Positions 1 to 6,034 are shown, counted from the stretch's first letter. The stretch: DNA of 11,290 nucleotides from Collinsella sp. (GCA_031295725.1 JAUMNV010000157.1:1-11290), one strand, 5' to 3'. The notes: generated from the sequence alone by a model not told the origin. Program-made: numbers and translations.

Positions 1-16
1 GACTATGTTTCCTAAC

Positions 17-22
17 AAGGAG
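17..22 (+). promoter_or_regulatory. Ribosome binding site of the SurA-N-like membrane protein
   Basis: AAGGAG lies 8 bases before the ATG at 31 and fixes that start. The promoter lies outside the window. Confidence 0.75.
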
Positions 23-30
23 TAACTGAT

Positions 31-1125
31 ATGGGTCTGATTCAAAAGAAGGACGAGAAGGACGAGATCGACGGCATCCAGATCATCGAGCGCGGCGAAG
101 GCCCCGACGGTGACGAGGACGAGAAGATCGATCTGGTCGCCGGTACGTCTGCCGAGCACATTGCCGCCGGCACGACGGCCGAGGAGGAGGACGCCCGACT
201 GGAGGCTCAGATTGCCGCGGATGCCGCTGACGAGAATCTGATGCCCGAGGCCCAGGATGAGGACGACGATATCCTGGGTTCCGACGAAGACGACCATGCA
301 TCCAAGCATAAGAAGACGATGATTGCCGCCTTTGTGGTTGCCGTCGTGATCGCTGCCGTGGTTGGCTTCTTTATTGGCAATGGCGGCTTTGGCGGCAAGG
401 GTGTCGGCTCGTCGACCCTGACCGAGGATCAGCTCGATTCGACCGTGGCAAGCTATAGCTACAACGGCAAGAAGAGCGACATCACTGCGCGCGAGGCCAT
501 CGAGAGCCAGTACAGCCTTGATACCGTCAAGGATAGCGATGGCAACTATACCGCTCCGTCTGCCGACGTCATCCTGTCCTACGTGCGCAACAAGATCCTG
601 CTCGATGCTGCCGAGGACGAGGACATCACCGTCTCTTCTAAGGAGATGAAGAAATACGCCGAGGATTCCATCGGCACTTCGGACTACAAGACCATGGCCA
701 CGCAGTATGGCGTGTCCAAGGACCAGGCCAAGCAGATCGTCCGCCAGTCTGCGACGCTGCAGAAGCTCTACAAGAAGAAGGTGGGCGATAGCTCCGCAAG
801 CATGCCGACCGCACCGACCGAGCCTTCTGACGGCAACGAGGAGACCGCGAGCAAGGACTACGCCGACTACATCATCAACCTTGCCGGTGACGAGTGGGAT
901 AGCGAGAAGGGCACTTGGAAGGACGCCGATAGCACCTACGCTAAGGCCTTTGCCGACGATGCCTTTACGGCCGATAGCGCTACCTATAAGCAAGCCATGA
1001 CCGCCTATTACACTGCTTATCAGCAGTATTCCTCGCAGGCTTCGAGCGCCAGCTCCAAGTGGACCGAGTATGCGAACGGCCTCTACGCCAAGGCCAACAT
1101 CAGCATCTACGGCCTGTTTGCGTAA
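31..1125 (+). CDS. Membrane-anchored acidic protein with SurA-N-like extracytoplasmic region
   Basis: The 364-residue protein has three visible parts. Residues 1-94 are a very acidic, probably disordered cytoplasmic tail rich in Asp and Glu, ending in a basic KHKK. Residues 96-117 form one hydrophobic membrane segment, so this is probably a type II single-pass protein. The rest is exported. Residues about 178-251 carry the pattern of a SurA/PrsA N-terminal chaperone domain: a helix with NKILLDAAE, then the VSSKEMKKYAED stretch, then a GVSKDQAKQIVRQ helix and a final KLYKKKVG. No PpiC/parvulin isomerase domain follows; instead there is a Thr/Pro/Ser linker near 257-270 and an Ala/Ser/Tyr-rich C-terminus. 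A role in folding or holding secreted proteins is an inference from the domain pattern. It is transcribed alone and ends before a strong terminator. The coding call is firm; the function is uncertain. Confidence 0.85.
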   Translation: MGLIQKKDEKDEIDGIQIIERGEGPDGDEDEKIDLVAGTSAEHIAAGTTAEEEDARLEAQIAADAADENLMPEAQDEDDDILGSDEDDHASKHKKTMIAAFVVAVVIAAVVGFFIGNGGFGGKGVGSSTLTEDQLDSTVASYSYNGKKSDITAREAIESQYSLDTVKDSDGNYTAPSADVILSYVRNKILLDAAEDEDITVSSKEMKKYAEDSIGTSDYKTMATQYGVSKDQAKQIVRQSATLQKLYKKKVGDSSASMPTAPTEPSDGNEETASKDYADYIINLAGDEWDSEKGTWKDADSTYAKAFADDAFTADSATYKQAMTAYYTAYQQYSSQASSASSKWTEYANGLYAKANISIYGLFA

Positions 1126-1167
1126 GGTTTGCCTGCACTACTGCGCGCTAACCGATCTACCTGATTG

Positions 1168-1204
1168 AGCCCGCTAGAACGGACAACGTTCTAGCGGGCT
1201 TTTT
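1168..1204 (+). terminator. Rho-independent terminator after the SurA-N-like gene
   Basis: Perfect 13-bp stem (1168-1180 with 1188-1200) around a 7-base loop, followed directly by a run of five T. There is no matching A run on the left side, so it should work mainly for plus-strand transcription. Confidence 0.93.
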
Positions 1205-1237
1205 GCGTTGAGGGCGTGATTGACGGCTTAATTATGA

Positions 1238-1477
1238 CTATTCATCTTTAAGCCCAAAAAGGCTATCGGCTTCATCGTCGGATATATATTCCAGTACATC
1301 GCCTGGTTGGCAGTCGAGTGCCCGGCATATCGCGTCAAGAGTTGAAAAACGTATGGCAGAAACCTTGCCCGTCTTAATGCGTGACATATTGACCTGGGAG
1401 ATGCCCACGCGTTCCGCAAGCTCTTTGGATGAGATCTTGCGTTCGGCGAGCATGCGGTCAAGCCGCAGAATAATCAT
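1238..1477 (-). CDS. Small Cro/CI-type (XRE) transcriptional regulator, YozG-like
   Basis: The 79-residue protein is almost entirely one helix-turn-helix domain: the LDRMLAERKISSKELAERVG scanning part, the recognition region ISQVNMSRIKTGKV, and the closing helix with LDAICRALDCQPGDVLEY. This is the YozG-type architecture of the family. It follows the DUF2975 gene on the same strand. That gene's TAG stop (1487-1489) is part of this gene's AGGGGA ribosome binding site, so translation is likely coupled. YozG-type regulators are regularly encoded beside DUF2975 membrane proteins (yoaS-yozG in Bacillus). Such cassettes are probably autoregulated; the palindrome at 2151-2162 is a candidate site. 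The target genes are not known. Confidence 0.9.
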   Translation of the reverse strand: MIILRLDRMLAERKISSKELAERVGISQVNMSRIKTGKVSAIRFSTLDAICRALDCQPGDVLEYISDDEADSLFGLKDE

Positions 1478-1486
1478 GGATTTCCC

Positions 1487-2125
1487 CTAGAGCAACTCGT
1501 CATCTTGCTTTTGCAGGATATACCCGTAGCGGAAGATGCTGGCAATCAGGCAAATAATCAGGCCTGCAAAGAGCATGGAGGGCTCGAATAACTGGCCGAC
1601 GAACGCATCCGTAAAGCTGCCGCCAAATCCTGAGAGTATCATTCCCGTGATTACGGCGCCAAGAAGCCTCACGGCAACGCCGCCGATAAGGAATAAATGT
1701 CCTACTCGACGAAGTGTCTGGTTACATTCAAGGTCAAAGGGCCTGCCTTCCTTTTCAATGTTGAGGAAAAGCCTGCGCACGCTTATCGCGATGGTAAGCG
1801 CGAGGCATGTCATCAAGAGGCTCCCTATGGCAGTGTGACCATCGTGTGCGACGAGCATAAGTGGGGCCTGCGCATCGGTACCGACGATAGCAAGGCACGG
1901 CCCTTCGCCGGCTTGAAGTTCTACGGATTGGAGACACGAGCCTTGGGAGAGGCCAGGCAATATGAGTAGAAGGTCAATCGCAATGACTGCGAGGAGCCCC
2001 AGAGCGAGCGCGGTGGTAATGCAGATCGTGGCCCATTTGCAGATGCGAGCGAGCTTCCTCAGTTTGGCTACCGTCTGTTCGCGGCTGATGGTTTCATTCG
2101 ATATAGATGCGTTTCGATGGACCAT
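1487..2125 (-). CDS. DUF2975 domain membrane protein (YoaS-like)
   Basis: The 212-residue protein has four hydrophobic segments, at about 31-58, 97-117, 141-166 and 182-201. DUF2975 signs are a FLNIEKEGRPF stretch after the second segment (about 120-130), the following TLRRVGHLF, and the C-terminal FRYGYILQKQDDELL, which matches the usual family ending of YG-x-x-LQ followed by a D-E-T/L-L tail. The loop between segments 1 and 2 is exported and has two Cys (64 and 77). The start at 2125 is supported by GGAGGGG about 6 bases upstream. It is the first gene of a two-gene unit with the XRE regulator, which suggests it modulates that regulator or is controlled by it. The biochemical role of the family is not established. 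Confidence 0.85.
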   Translation of the reverse strand: MVHRNASISNETISREQTVAKLRKLARICKWATICITTALALGLLAVIAIDLLLILPGLSQGSCLQSVELQAGEGPCLAIVGTDAQAPLMLVAHDGHTAIGSLLMTCLALTIAISVRRLFLNIEKEGRPFDLECNQTLRRVGHLFLIGGVAVRLLGAVITGMILSGFGGSFTDAFVGQLFEPSMLFAGLIICLIASIFRYGYILQKQDDELL

Positions 2126-2150
2126 AACCCCTCCAATCGGCGTTTTGGAT

Positions 2151-2162
2151 GATACTTGTATC
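2151..2162. promoter_or_regulatory. Palindrome upstream of the DUF2975-XRE unit, candidate XRE operator
   Basis: GATACTTGTATC is a perfect 5-bp inverted repeat with a 2-base centre, 26 bases before the DUF2975 start. The size and symmetry suit a dimeric XRE protein. On the minus strand it directly follows a TAAGAT that could be a -10 box, with a weak -35. The assignment is inference from position and symmetry. Confidence 0.35.
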
Positions 2163-2372
2163 TTATCAGAATTAATGACAAACGATAAATAATTACGGAT
2201 ACTGAGTATGTAATGATTGAAAACGATTAGCGTGAGCTATTAGCTCATTTTGGATGCCGGAGTTTGGCGCGTGGGGGATAAGGACAAATGCCAAAATTTC
2301 CTGTGATCGCGCAAGCGCTCCATCGGGTTCCCCTAATTCATATGGGAAAACAGCTGCAAACGATTGCAAGTA

Positions 2373-2406
2373 ACCGGTGAACGGTCGAAAACTACCGTTC
2401 ACCGAT
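2373..2406. repeat. CGGT-rich inverted repeat, copy A
   Basis: CGGTGAACGGT (2375-2385) and its exact reverse complement ACCGTTCACCG (2394-2404) flank an 8-base spacer. The left half, with flanks, recurs at 2591-2606 with 15 of 16 bases identical. No T run follows, so it is more likely a protein-binding site than a terminator. The binding protein is unknown and the motif does not resemble the TGGT-N4-ACCA operator. Confidence 0.7.
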
Positions 2407-2558
2407 AATCTCAAAACTGGTTCTAACTGGTATTAAGTCAAAAAGACCAATTCACATATCTTCACAATGACCTGCAATTTTTCTACACGCTATTTTTAGC
2501 CGCCCTACGTTGTTTAGACACAGGAAAAGATCAGATTTTTTGCCAAAGCATTTCGAAA

Positions 2559-2572
2559 CGGTTTCAAAACCG
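2559..2572. repeat. Inverted repeat CGGTTT-CA-AAACCG
   Basis: Perfect 6-bp arms with a 2-base centre, overlapping a near-palindrome GAAACGGTTTC (2555-2565). It lies between the two CGGT-rich copies and about 100 bases before the likely PTS promoter. A regulator site is plausible but unassigned. Confidence 0.45.
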
Positions 2573-2590
2573 CAGGTAGAAGTGTTAACG

Positions 2591-2642
2591 ACCGGTAAAC
2601 GGTCGATTTATCACCGTGAGCGGTGCAAAAACGTTTTACCGT
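2591..2642. repeat. CGGT-rich repeat cluster, copy B
   Basis: ACCGGTAAACGGTCGA (2591-2606) repeats the left half of copy A with one change. It is followed by CACCG-TGAG-CGGTG (2612-2625, perfect 5-bp arms) and then ACGTTTTACCG (2631-2641), which is an imperfect reverse complement of CGGTAAACGGT. The copies start 218 bases apart. Copy B ends about 35 bases before the probable -10 box of the PTS operon, a place where an activator or a looping repressor could act. Confidence 0.6.
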
Positions 2643-2672
2643 ATGAATCAACGAAAGCGACCTCTTCTGGGG

Positions 2673-2681
2673 TGATATAGT
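2673..2681 (+). promoter_or_regulatory. Probable extended -10 promoter of the PTS operon
   Basis: TGATATAGT fits an extended -10 element (TG-N-TATAGT). No good -35 box lies 16-18 bases upstream, so the promoter may depend on an activator. Transcription from here would begin near 2687, giving a leader of about 140 bases. No sigma-54 -24/-12 pair, used by many LevR-controlled mannose-family PTS operons, was recognised. Confidence 0.4.
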
Positions 2682-2698
2682 GACAACAACACGTCACG

Positions 2699-2711
2699 TG
2701 GTTACTACCAG
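2699..2711. promoter_or_regulatory. DasR/NagR-type GntR operator before the PTS operon
   Basis: TGGTTACTACCAG contains TGGT-N4-ACCA, the half-sites of the sites bound by HutC-subfamily amino-sugar regulators such as DasR and NagR. The same 13 bases occur upstream of agaS at 6992-7004. If the -10 box at 2676 is right, the site lies just downstream of the transcription start, so binding would block elongation or clearance. An additional ACCA-C-TGGT element lies at 2719-2727. Confidence 0.65.
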
Positions 2712-2774
2712 TTTAGAAACCACTGGTCTTCAAAGAACGCTTTCTAAGAAGCTTTAAGGGCGAGCGCCCGCTGG

Positions 2775-2817
2775 CTTCCGAAAATCATCGGACTCAGATC
2801 GTACACACCTTCGGAAG
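2775..2817 (+). promoter_or_regulatory. Possible stem hiding the EIIA ribosome binding site
   Basis: CTTCCGAA (2775-2782) is exactly complementary to TTCGGAAG (2810-2817), with 27 bases between. The right arm covers most of the GGAAGGGA ribosome binding site (2813-2820) of the EIIA gene, so the paired form would limit translation of the first gene. No known riboswitch fold was recognised. Confidence 0.35.
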
Positions 2818-2827
2818 GGAAATTTGA

Positions 2828-3271
2828 ATGGTTGGCTTTATTCTTACCGGTCATGGACAGTTCGCACCCGGCCTCGCAAGCGCTATCGCTATGGTTGCTG
2901 GCGACCAGCCTGCTTTTACCGTCGTTCCTTTTGAGGGCGACCAGGCTGCTTCCTACGGTGAGGATCTCCGCGCCGCTATTACCGCCATGCGCGAGGAGTG
3001 CGATGGCGTGCTCGTCTTTACCGACCTGCTTGGTGGCACCCCGTTCAACCAGGCGATGATGATTGCCCAGGATGTCGACAACGTCGAGGTTCTGACTGGC
3101 ACTAACCTCCCCATGGTTATTGAGCTTCTGTTCCTCCGCGGCAACGCCACGCTCGCCGAGCTTGGCGAGCAGGCCGTGACCGTTGGCCAGACGGGCATCA
3201 CCGCCCAGACGGTCGCATCCGTTGCCGGCTCCGACGAAGAGGATATCTTCGGCGACGAGGACGGCATCTAA
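2828..3271 (+). CDS. agaF: PTS mannose-family EIIA component
   Basis: This 147-residue cytosolic protein carries phosphate from HPr to EIIB in a mannose-family (EII-Man) phosphotransferase system. The N-terminal GFILTGHGQFAPG contains the phosphorylated His9, and the conserved DLLGGTPFNQ stretch (about 66-75) forms part of the active site. The LTGTNLPMVIELL segment is also typical. The length fits a stand-alone EIIA domain, not an EIIAB fusion. The C-terminus is unusually acidic. It is the first gene of the operon, with a GGAAGGGA ribosome binding site 7 bases before the ATG. Its stop overlaps the ATG of the YajC-like gene by one base (TAATG), indicating coupled translation. The gene symbol follows the likely N-acetylgalactosamine specificity and is less certain than the family. 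Confidence 0.95.
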   Translation: MVGFILTGHGQFAPGLASAIAMVAGDQPAFTVVPFEGDQAASYGEDLRAAITAMREECDGVLVFTDLLGGTPFNQAMMIAQDVDNVEVLTGTNLPMVIELLFLRGNATLAELGEQAVTVGQTGITAQTVASVAGSDEEDIFGDEDGI

Positions 3272-3552
3272 TGGCCGATTTCGGAGCCAACGTCCTGAGC
3301 TCCTCGGTCGCCCTTTTAGGCCTGCTTGTCATCATGGGCTTGATTTACACCATCTGGTCGCAAATCAACATGAAGAAGAAGCAGAAGTACTTCAAGGAGC
3401 TGCACACCGAGCTCAAGCCGGGTCAAGAGGTTCTTTTCGCCGGCGGTATCTACGGAACCGTCAAAGGCATCGAAGGCGAGAAGGTCCAGATCAAAGTCCG
3501 ATCCGGAGCCGTCGTAGATGTTTCGCGTTACGCGATTCAGGAGATCAAGTAA
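3271..3552 (+). CDS. yajC: YajC-family small membrane protein in the PTS operon
   Basis: The 93-residue protein has an N-terminal membrane segment at about 11-29, a basic KKKQKYFKELH stretch, and a small beta-rich domain starting LKPGQEVLFAGGIYGTV (49-64), which is the diagnostic YajC signature. YajC is an accessory subunit of the SecDF-YajC translocon. Here it sits between EIIA and EIIB, not beside secD/secF. YajC paralogues inside mannose-family PTS operons are known elsewhere, for example the pneumococcal hyaluronate-utilisation locus, so this copy is probably specialised for the PTS, perhaps in assembly or stability of EIIC/EIID. That role is inference. It starts at the ATG overlapping the EIIA stop. 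Confidence 0.9.
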   Translation: MADFGANVLSSSVALLGLLVIMGLIYTIWSQINMKKKQKYFKELHTELKPGQEVLFAGGIYGTVKGIEGEKVQIKVRSGAVVDVSRYAIQEIK

Positions 3553-3588
3553 CTGTCGTCAGCAAATAACGAAAGGAAGCTGATCAAC

Positions 3589-4071
3589 ATGGCAGAACCC
3601 AACATTCTTCTTACCCGCATCGATAACCGACTGGTTCATGGTCAGGTTGCCACCCAGTGGAACTCCACCCTGGGCTCCAACCTCATCCTCGTCGCCAACG
3701 ACGACGTGGCGTCCAACACCATGCGCCAGAACCTCATGAAGATGGCCGCTCCCGCCGGCGTCGCTACGCGTTTCTTCTCTCTGCAGAAGACCATCGACGT
3801 CATTGGCAAGGCGAGCCCGCGCCAGAAGATCTTCATCGTGGCCGAAACACCGGAAGACGTGCTTACGCTCGTCAAGGGCGGTGTGCCTATAAAGAAGGTA
3901 AACATCGGCAACATGCACATGTCGGAAGGAAAGCGCCAAGTCGCCACCTCCGTCGCAGTTAACGACGAGGATGTCGCTGCGTTTAAAGAGCTGCAGGAAT
4001 TGGGGGTGGAGTTGGAGATCAGGCGCGTTCCGAGCACGCCTGTTGAGGACACGAGCAAGCTCTTCTCGTAA
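3589..4071 (+). CDS. agaV: PTS N-acetylgalactosamine-type EIIB component
   Basis: This 160-residue cytosolic EIIB accepts phosphate from EIIA and passes it to the sugar during uptake. The active-site loop RIDNRLVHGQVATQW (10-24) holds the phosphorylated His17. The features LILVANDDVASN, MRQNLMKMAAP, RQKIFIVAETPEDVLTLVKGGVPI and NIGNMHMSEGKRQ follow the pattern of E. coli AgaV/AgaB more closely than ManX, from my memory of those proteins. This points to N-acetylgalactosamine or a related amino sugar. It begins 36 bases after the YajC-like gene, with AAAGGAAG as ribosome binding site. The family is certain; the sugar is inferred. Confidence 0.95.
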   Translation: MAEPNILLTRIDNRLVHGQVATQWNSTLGSNLILVANDDVASNTMRQNLMKMAAPAGVATRFFSLQKTIDVIGKASPRQKIFIVAETPEDVLTLVKGGVPIKKVNIGNMHMSEGKRQVATSVAVNDEDVAAFKELQELGVELEIRRVPSTPVEDTSKLFS

Positions 4072-4161
4072 TCCTCGTGATCCACGTTGTCAGGAGTGAA
4101 ACCCTGACGTTCTGTACGTGAAATCCAAAGTGCGTACATACATTTTGAAAGGAGGAGCAAG
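4072..4161 (+). other. EIIB-EIIC intergenic gap with a small stem-loop
   Basis: This is the longest gap inside the operon (90 bases). GTCAGG (4089-4094) pairs exactly with CCTGAC (4103-4108) around an 8-base loop. No T run follows, so it is not a terminator; it may affect mRNA processing or decay. The gap ends in the strongest ribosome binding site of the operon, AAAGGAGG at 4148-4155. Confidence 0.4.
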
Positions 4162-4962
4162 ATGGAATACTCGATCATCCAGATCGCTCTGGTCTTCGTC
4201 GTCACGTTCATCGCGGCAATCGACCAGTTTGACTTCCTCGAGTCTCTCTATCAGCCCATCGTCACCGGCGCCGTCATCGGTCTTATCCTTGGCGACCTCA
4301 ACACCGGTCTTCTCGTGGGTGGTACCTATCAGCTCATGACGATCGGCAACATGCCGATCGGAGGCGCTCAGCCGCCTAACGCCGTCATCGGCGGCATCAT
4401 GGCAGCCATTCTCGCTATCGCCACGGGCCTCGAGCCCAACGCGGCAGTCGGCCTTGCCATTCCGTTCGCTCTGCTTGGCCAGCTCGGGGTTACCCTGGTC
4501 TTCACGCTTATGTCCCCGCTTATGTCCACGGCCGATAACATGGCTCACAACGCGGACACCAAGGGCATCGAGCGCCTGAACTACTTCGCCATGGCTCTGC
4601 TCGGCCTGATCTTCGCTGTCGTCGTCACCCTGTTCTTCATCGCTGGCGCTACCATTGGTCAGACCATCGCTTCCGCCATCCCGACTTGGCTGCAGACCGG
4701 TCTGTCCGCTGCAGGCGGCATGATGCGCTTCGTCGGCTTCGCCGTCCTGCTCAAGGTTATGATGAACCGCGATATGTGGGGCTTCTTCCTCATGGGCTTT
4801 GGCCTCGCGCTCATCACCGTTGCCAACGATTCGCTGGCAACCCCTGCTCTGCTCATCCTCGCTCTCATCGGCTTCGGCATCGCTTTCTGGGACTTCCAGC
4901 AGCAGACCGAGCTGAAGGGTGCAGCTGTTTCTGACGGAGGTGACTTCGAAGATGGCATCTAA
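4162..4962 (+). CDS. agaW: PTS N-acetylgalactosamine-type EIIC permease
   Basis: The 266-residue integral membrane protein forms the sugar channel together with EIID. It starts MEYSIIQIALVFVVTFIAAID, as in AgaW-type EIIC, and has the family stretches PIVTGAVIGLILGDLNTGLLVGG (32-54) and the GGAQPPNAVIGG motif (67-78), followed by about six hydrophobic segments to residue 243. The length is usual. The last residues form an acidic tail, with the coding end overlapping the EIID start by 11 bases, so the two membrane subunits are translationally coupled. A strong AAAGGAGG site lies 6 bases before the ATG. The substrate preference for N-acetylgalactosamine is inferred from similarity and from the AgaS gene downstream. 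Confidence 0.95.
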   Translation: MEYSIIQIALVFVVTFIAAIDQFDFLESLYQPIVTGAVIGLILGDLNTGLLVGGTYQLMTIGNMPIGGAQPPNAVIGGIMAAILAIATGLEPNAAVGLAIPFALLGQLGVTLVFTLMSPLMSTADNMAHNADTKGIERLNYFAMALLGLIFAVVVTLFFIAGATIGQTIASAIPTWLQTGLSAAGGMMRFVGFAVLLKVMMNRDMWGFFLMGFGLALITVANDSLATPALLILALIGFGIAFWDFQQQTELKGAAVSDGGDFEDGI

Positions 4963-6034
4963 TGAGTATGTGATCCCGGAGCACTACGAGGATCTCACTC
5001 CTGCTCCGCAGCTCGACCAGAAGACCCTCAACAAGATGGCTTGGCGCTCCTGCTTCCTGCAGGCATCGTTCAACTACGAGCGCATGCAGGCCGCTGGCTG
5101 GCTCTACTCCATCATCCCCGGTCTGGAGAAGATCCACACCAACAAGAACGACCTCGCGGCTTCCATGAGCCACAACCTGGAGTTCTTCAACACCCACCCG
5201 TTCCTTGTCACCTTTGTTATGGGCATCGTGCTTTCGCTCGAGCAGAACAAGGTTGACATCCCCACGATCCGCGCCGTCCGCGTCGCCGCAATGGGCCCGC
5301 TCGGTGGTATCGGTGACGCCCTGTTCTGGCTGACGCTCGTGCCTATCACGGCCGGCATCACCTCCAACATGGCCATCAACGGCAACGCCGCTGCACCGAT
5401 CATCTTCCTGGTGATCTTCAACGTCGTCCAGTTCGCTCTGCGCTTCTGGCTCATGAACTGGTCCTACAAGCTTGGCACCAGCGCTATTGACGCTCTGACC
5501 GCCAACATGCAGGCCTTCACGCGTGCCGCTTCCATCATGGGCGTCTTCGTCGTCGGTTGCCTGGTCGTCACCATGGGTGGCACCCAGATCAACCTCCAGA
5601 TCCCCAACGGCACCACCCGTGGTCTCTCCGCTACTACCGTGATCGTCTCCGAGAAGGAGGCCGAGAACTTCACCGGTATGGAGGGCATCGATACCGAGAC
5701 CGCTGAGGCCGGTACCATCGCCATGACCGATAAGGACGGCAACGCGCTTACCGCTTCCGATGCCGACGGCAACGCTGTCGAGTGCGGCGTCACCGATCTG
5801 GGTAACGGCATGGAGTCCGTGACCTACGGCACCGTTACCGAGGATCCGGTCAACTTCTCTGTTGCCGACACCCTCAACACCATCGTCCCGAAGCTCGTCC
5901 CGCTTATGCTTACGCTGCTGCTTTACTACATGTTCGCTAAGCACAGCTGGACCCCGACCAAGGGCATTCTCCTGCTCTTCGTCCTTGGCATCCTGGGCGC
6001 TGGCCCGCTTGGTCTCTGGCCGAGCATCTGGTAA
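4952..6034 (+). CDS. agaE: PTS N-acetylgalactosamine-type EIID component with enlarged loop
   Basis: I choose the ATG at 4952 because GGAGGTG (4936-4942) sits 9 bases ahead and the protein then begins MASNEYVIPEHYEDLT; an in-frame ATG at 4919 has no comparable site. The 360-residue product has EIID features: WRSCFLQASFNYERMQAAGW (31-50), the THPFLVTFVMGIVLSLEQ helix, the MGPLGGIGDALFWLTLVPI motif (114-132) and a C-terminal PTKGILLLFVLGILGAGPLG helix. EIID proteins usually have about 260-300 residues. The excess is an acidic, Gly/Thr-rich stretch at about 218-302, between the VFVVGCLVVTMGG helix and the IVPKLVPLMLTLLLYYMF helix, where the protein is expected to face outside. The overlap with EIIC and the shared terminator place it last in the operon. 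Confidence 0.94.
   Translation: MASNEYVIPEHYEDLTPAPQLDQKTLNKMAWRSCFLQASFNYERMQAAGWLYSIIPGLEKIHTNKNDLAASMSHNLEFFNTHPFLVTFVMGIVLSLEQNKVDIPTIRAVRVAAMGPLGGIGDALFWLTLVPITAGITSNMAINGNAAAPIIFLVIFNVVQFALRFWLMNWSYKLGTSAIDALTANMQAFTRAASIMGVFVVGCLVVTMGGTQINLQIPNGTTRGLSATTVIVSEKEAENFTGMEGIDTETAEAGTIAMTDKDGNALTASDADGNAVECGVTDLGNGMESVTYGTVTEDPVNFSVADTLNTIVPKLVPLMLTLLLYYMFAKHSWTPTKGILLLFVLGILGAGPLGLWPSIW

Larger units (their letters stand above)
2126..2827. other. 702-base gene-free regulatory region between the XRE cassette and the PTS operon
   Basis: I see no credible gene here: the open frames are short, lack ribosome binding sites and have no recognisable protein content. The region is clearly richer in A and T than the flanking genes. 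It holds the divergent control regions for the DUF2975-XRE unit (left end) and the PTS operon (right end). Visible elements, described separately, are the palindrome at 2151-2162, the CGGT-rich repeats at 2373-2406 and 2591-2642, the inverted repeat at 2559-2572, the probable promoter near 2676, the GntR-type operator at 2699-2711 and the stem at 2775-2817. There are also a small 6-bp hairpin at 2233-2247 (TGAGCT/AGCTCA, 3-base loop) and a tandem AACTGGT repeat at 2415-2421 and 2425-2431, one helical turn apart. A small RNA cannot be excluded. Confidence 0.7.

Noticed and set aside
2193..2414. 73-codon minus-strand frame in the 2126-2827 region
   Set aside because: No ribosome binding site, no domain pattern, and it overlaps the inverted repeat of copy A, so it is better read as regulatory DNA.
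2373..2642. CGGT repeats considered as a CRISPR array
   Set aside because: There are only two imperfect, internally palindromic copies 218 bases apart, with no regular spacers and no cas genes.
2690..2700. CACGT-C-ACGTG near-palindrome adjoining the PTS operator
   Set aside because: Short and overlapping the better supported TGGT-N4-ACCA element; I could not separate it from chance.
2589..2700. Search for a sigma-54 promoter as in LevR-controlled mannose-family PTS operons
   Set aside because: No GG-N10-GC type -24/-12 pair was recognised and no LevR-like activator is encoded in the window.
2758..2769. GGGCG-AG-CGCCC hairpin in the PTS leader as a terminator or attenuator
   Set aside because: Only 5 bp with a 2-base loop and no following T run.
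4865..5944. Open frame of 359 codons on the minus strand opposite EIIC/EIID
   Set aside because: It is antisense to certain PTS genes, has the same low-complexity, His- and Asp-rich composition, and no family signature or good ribosome binding site.
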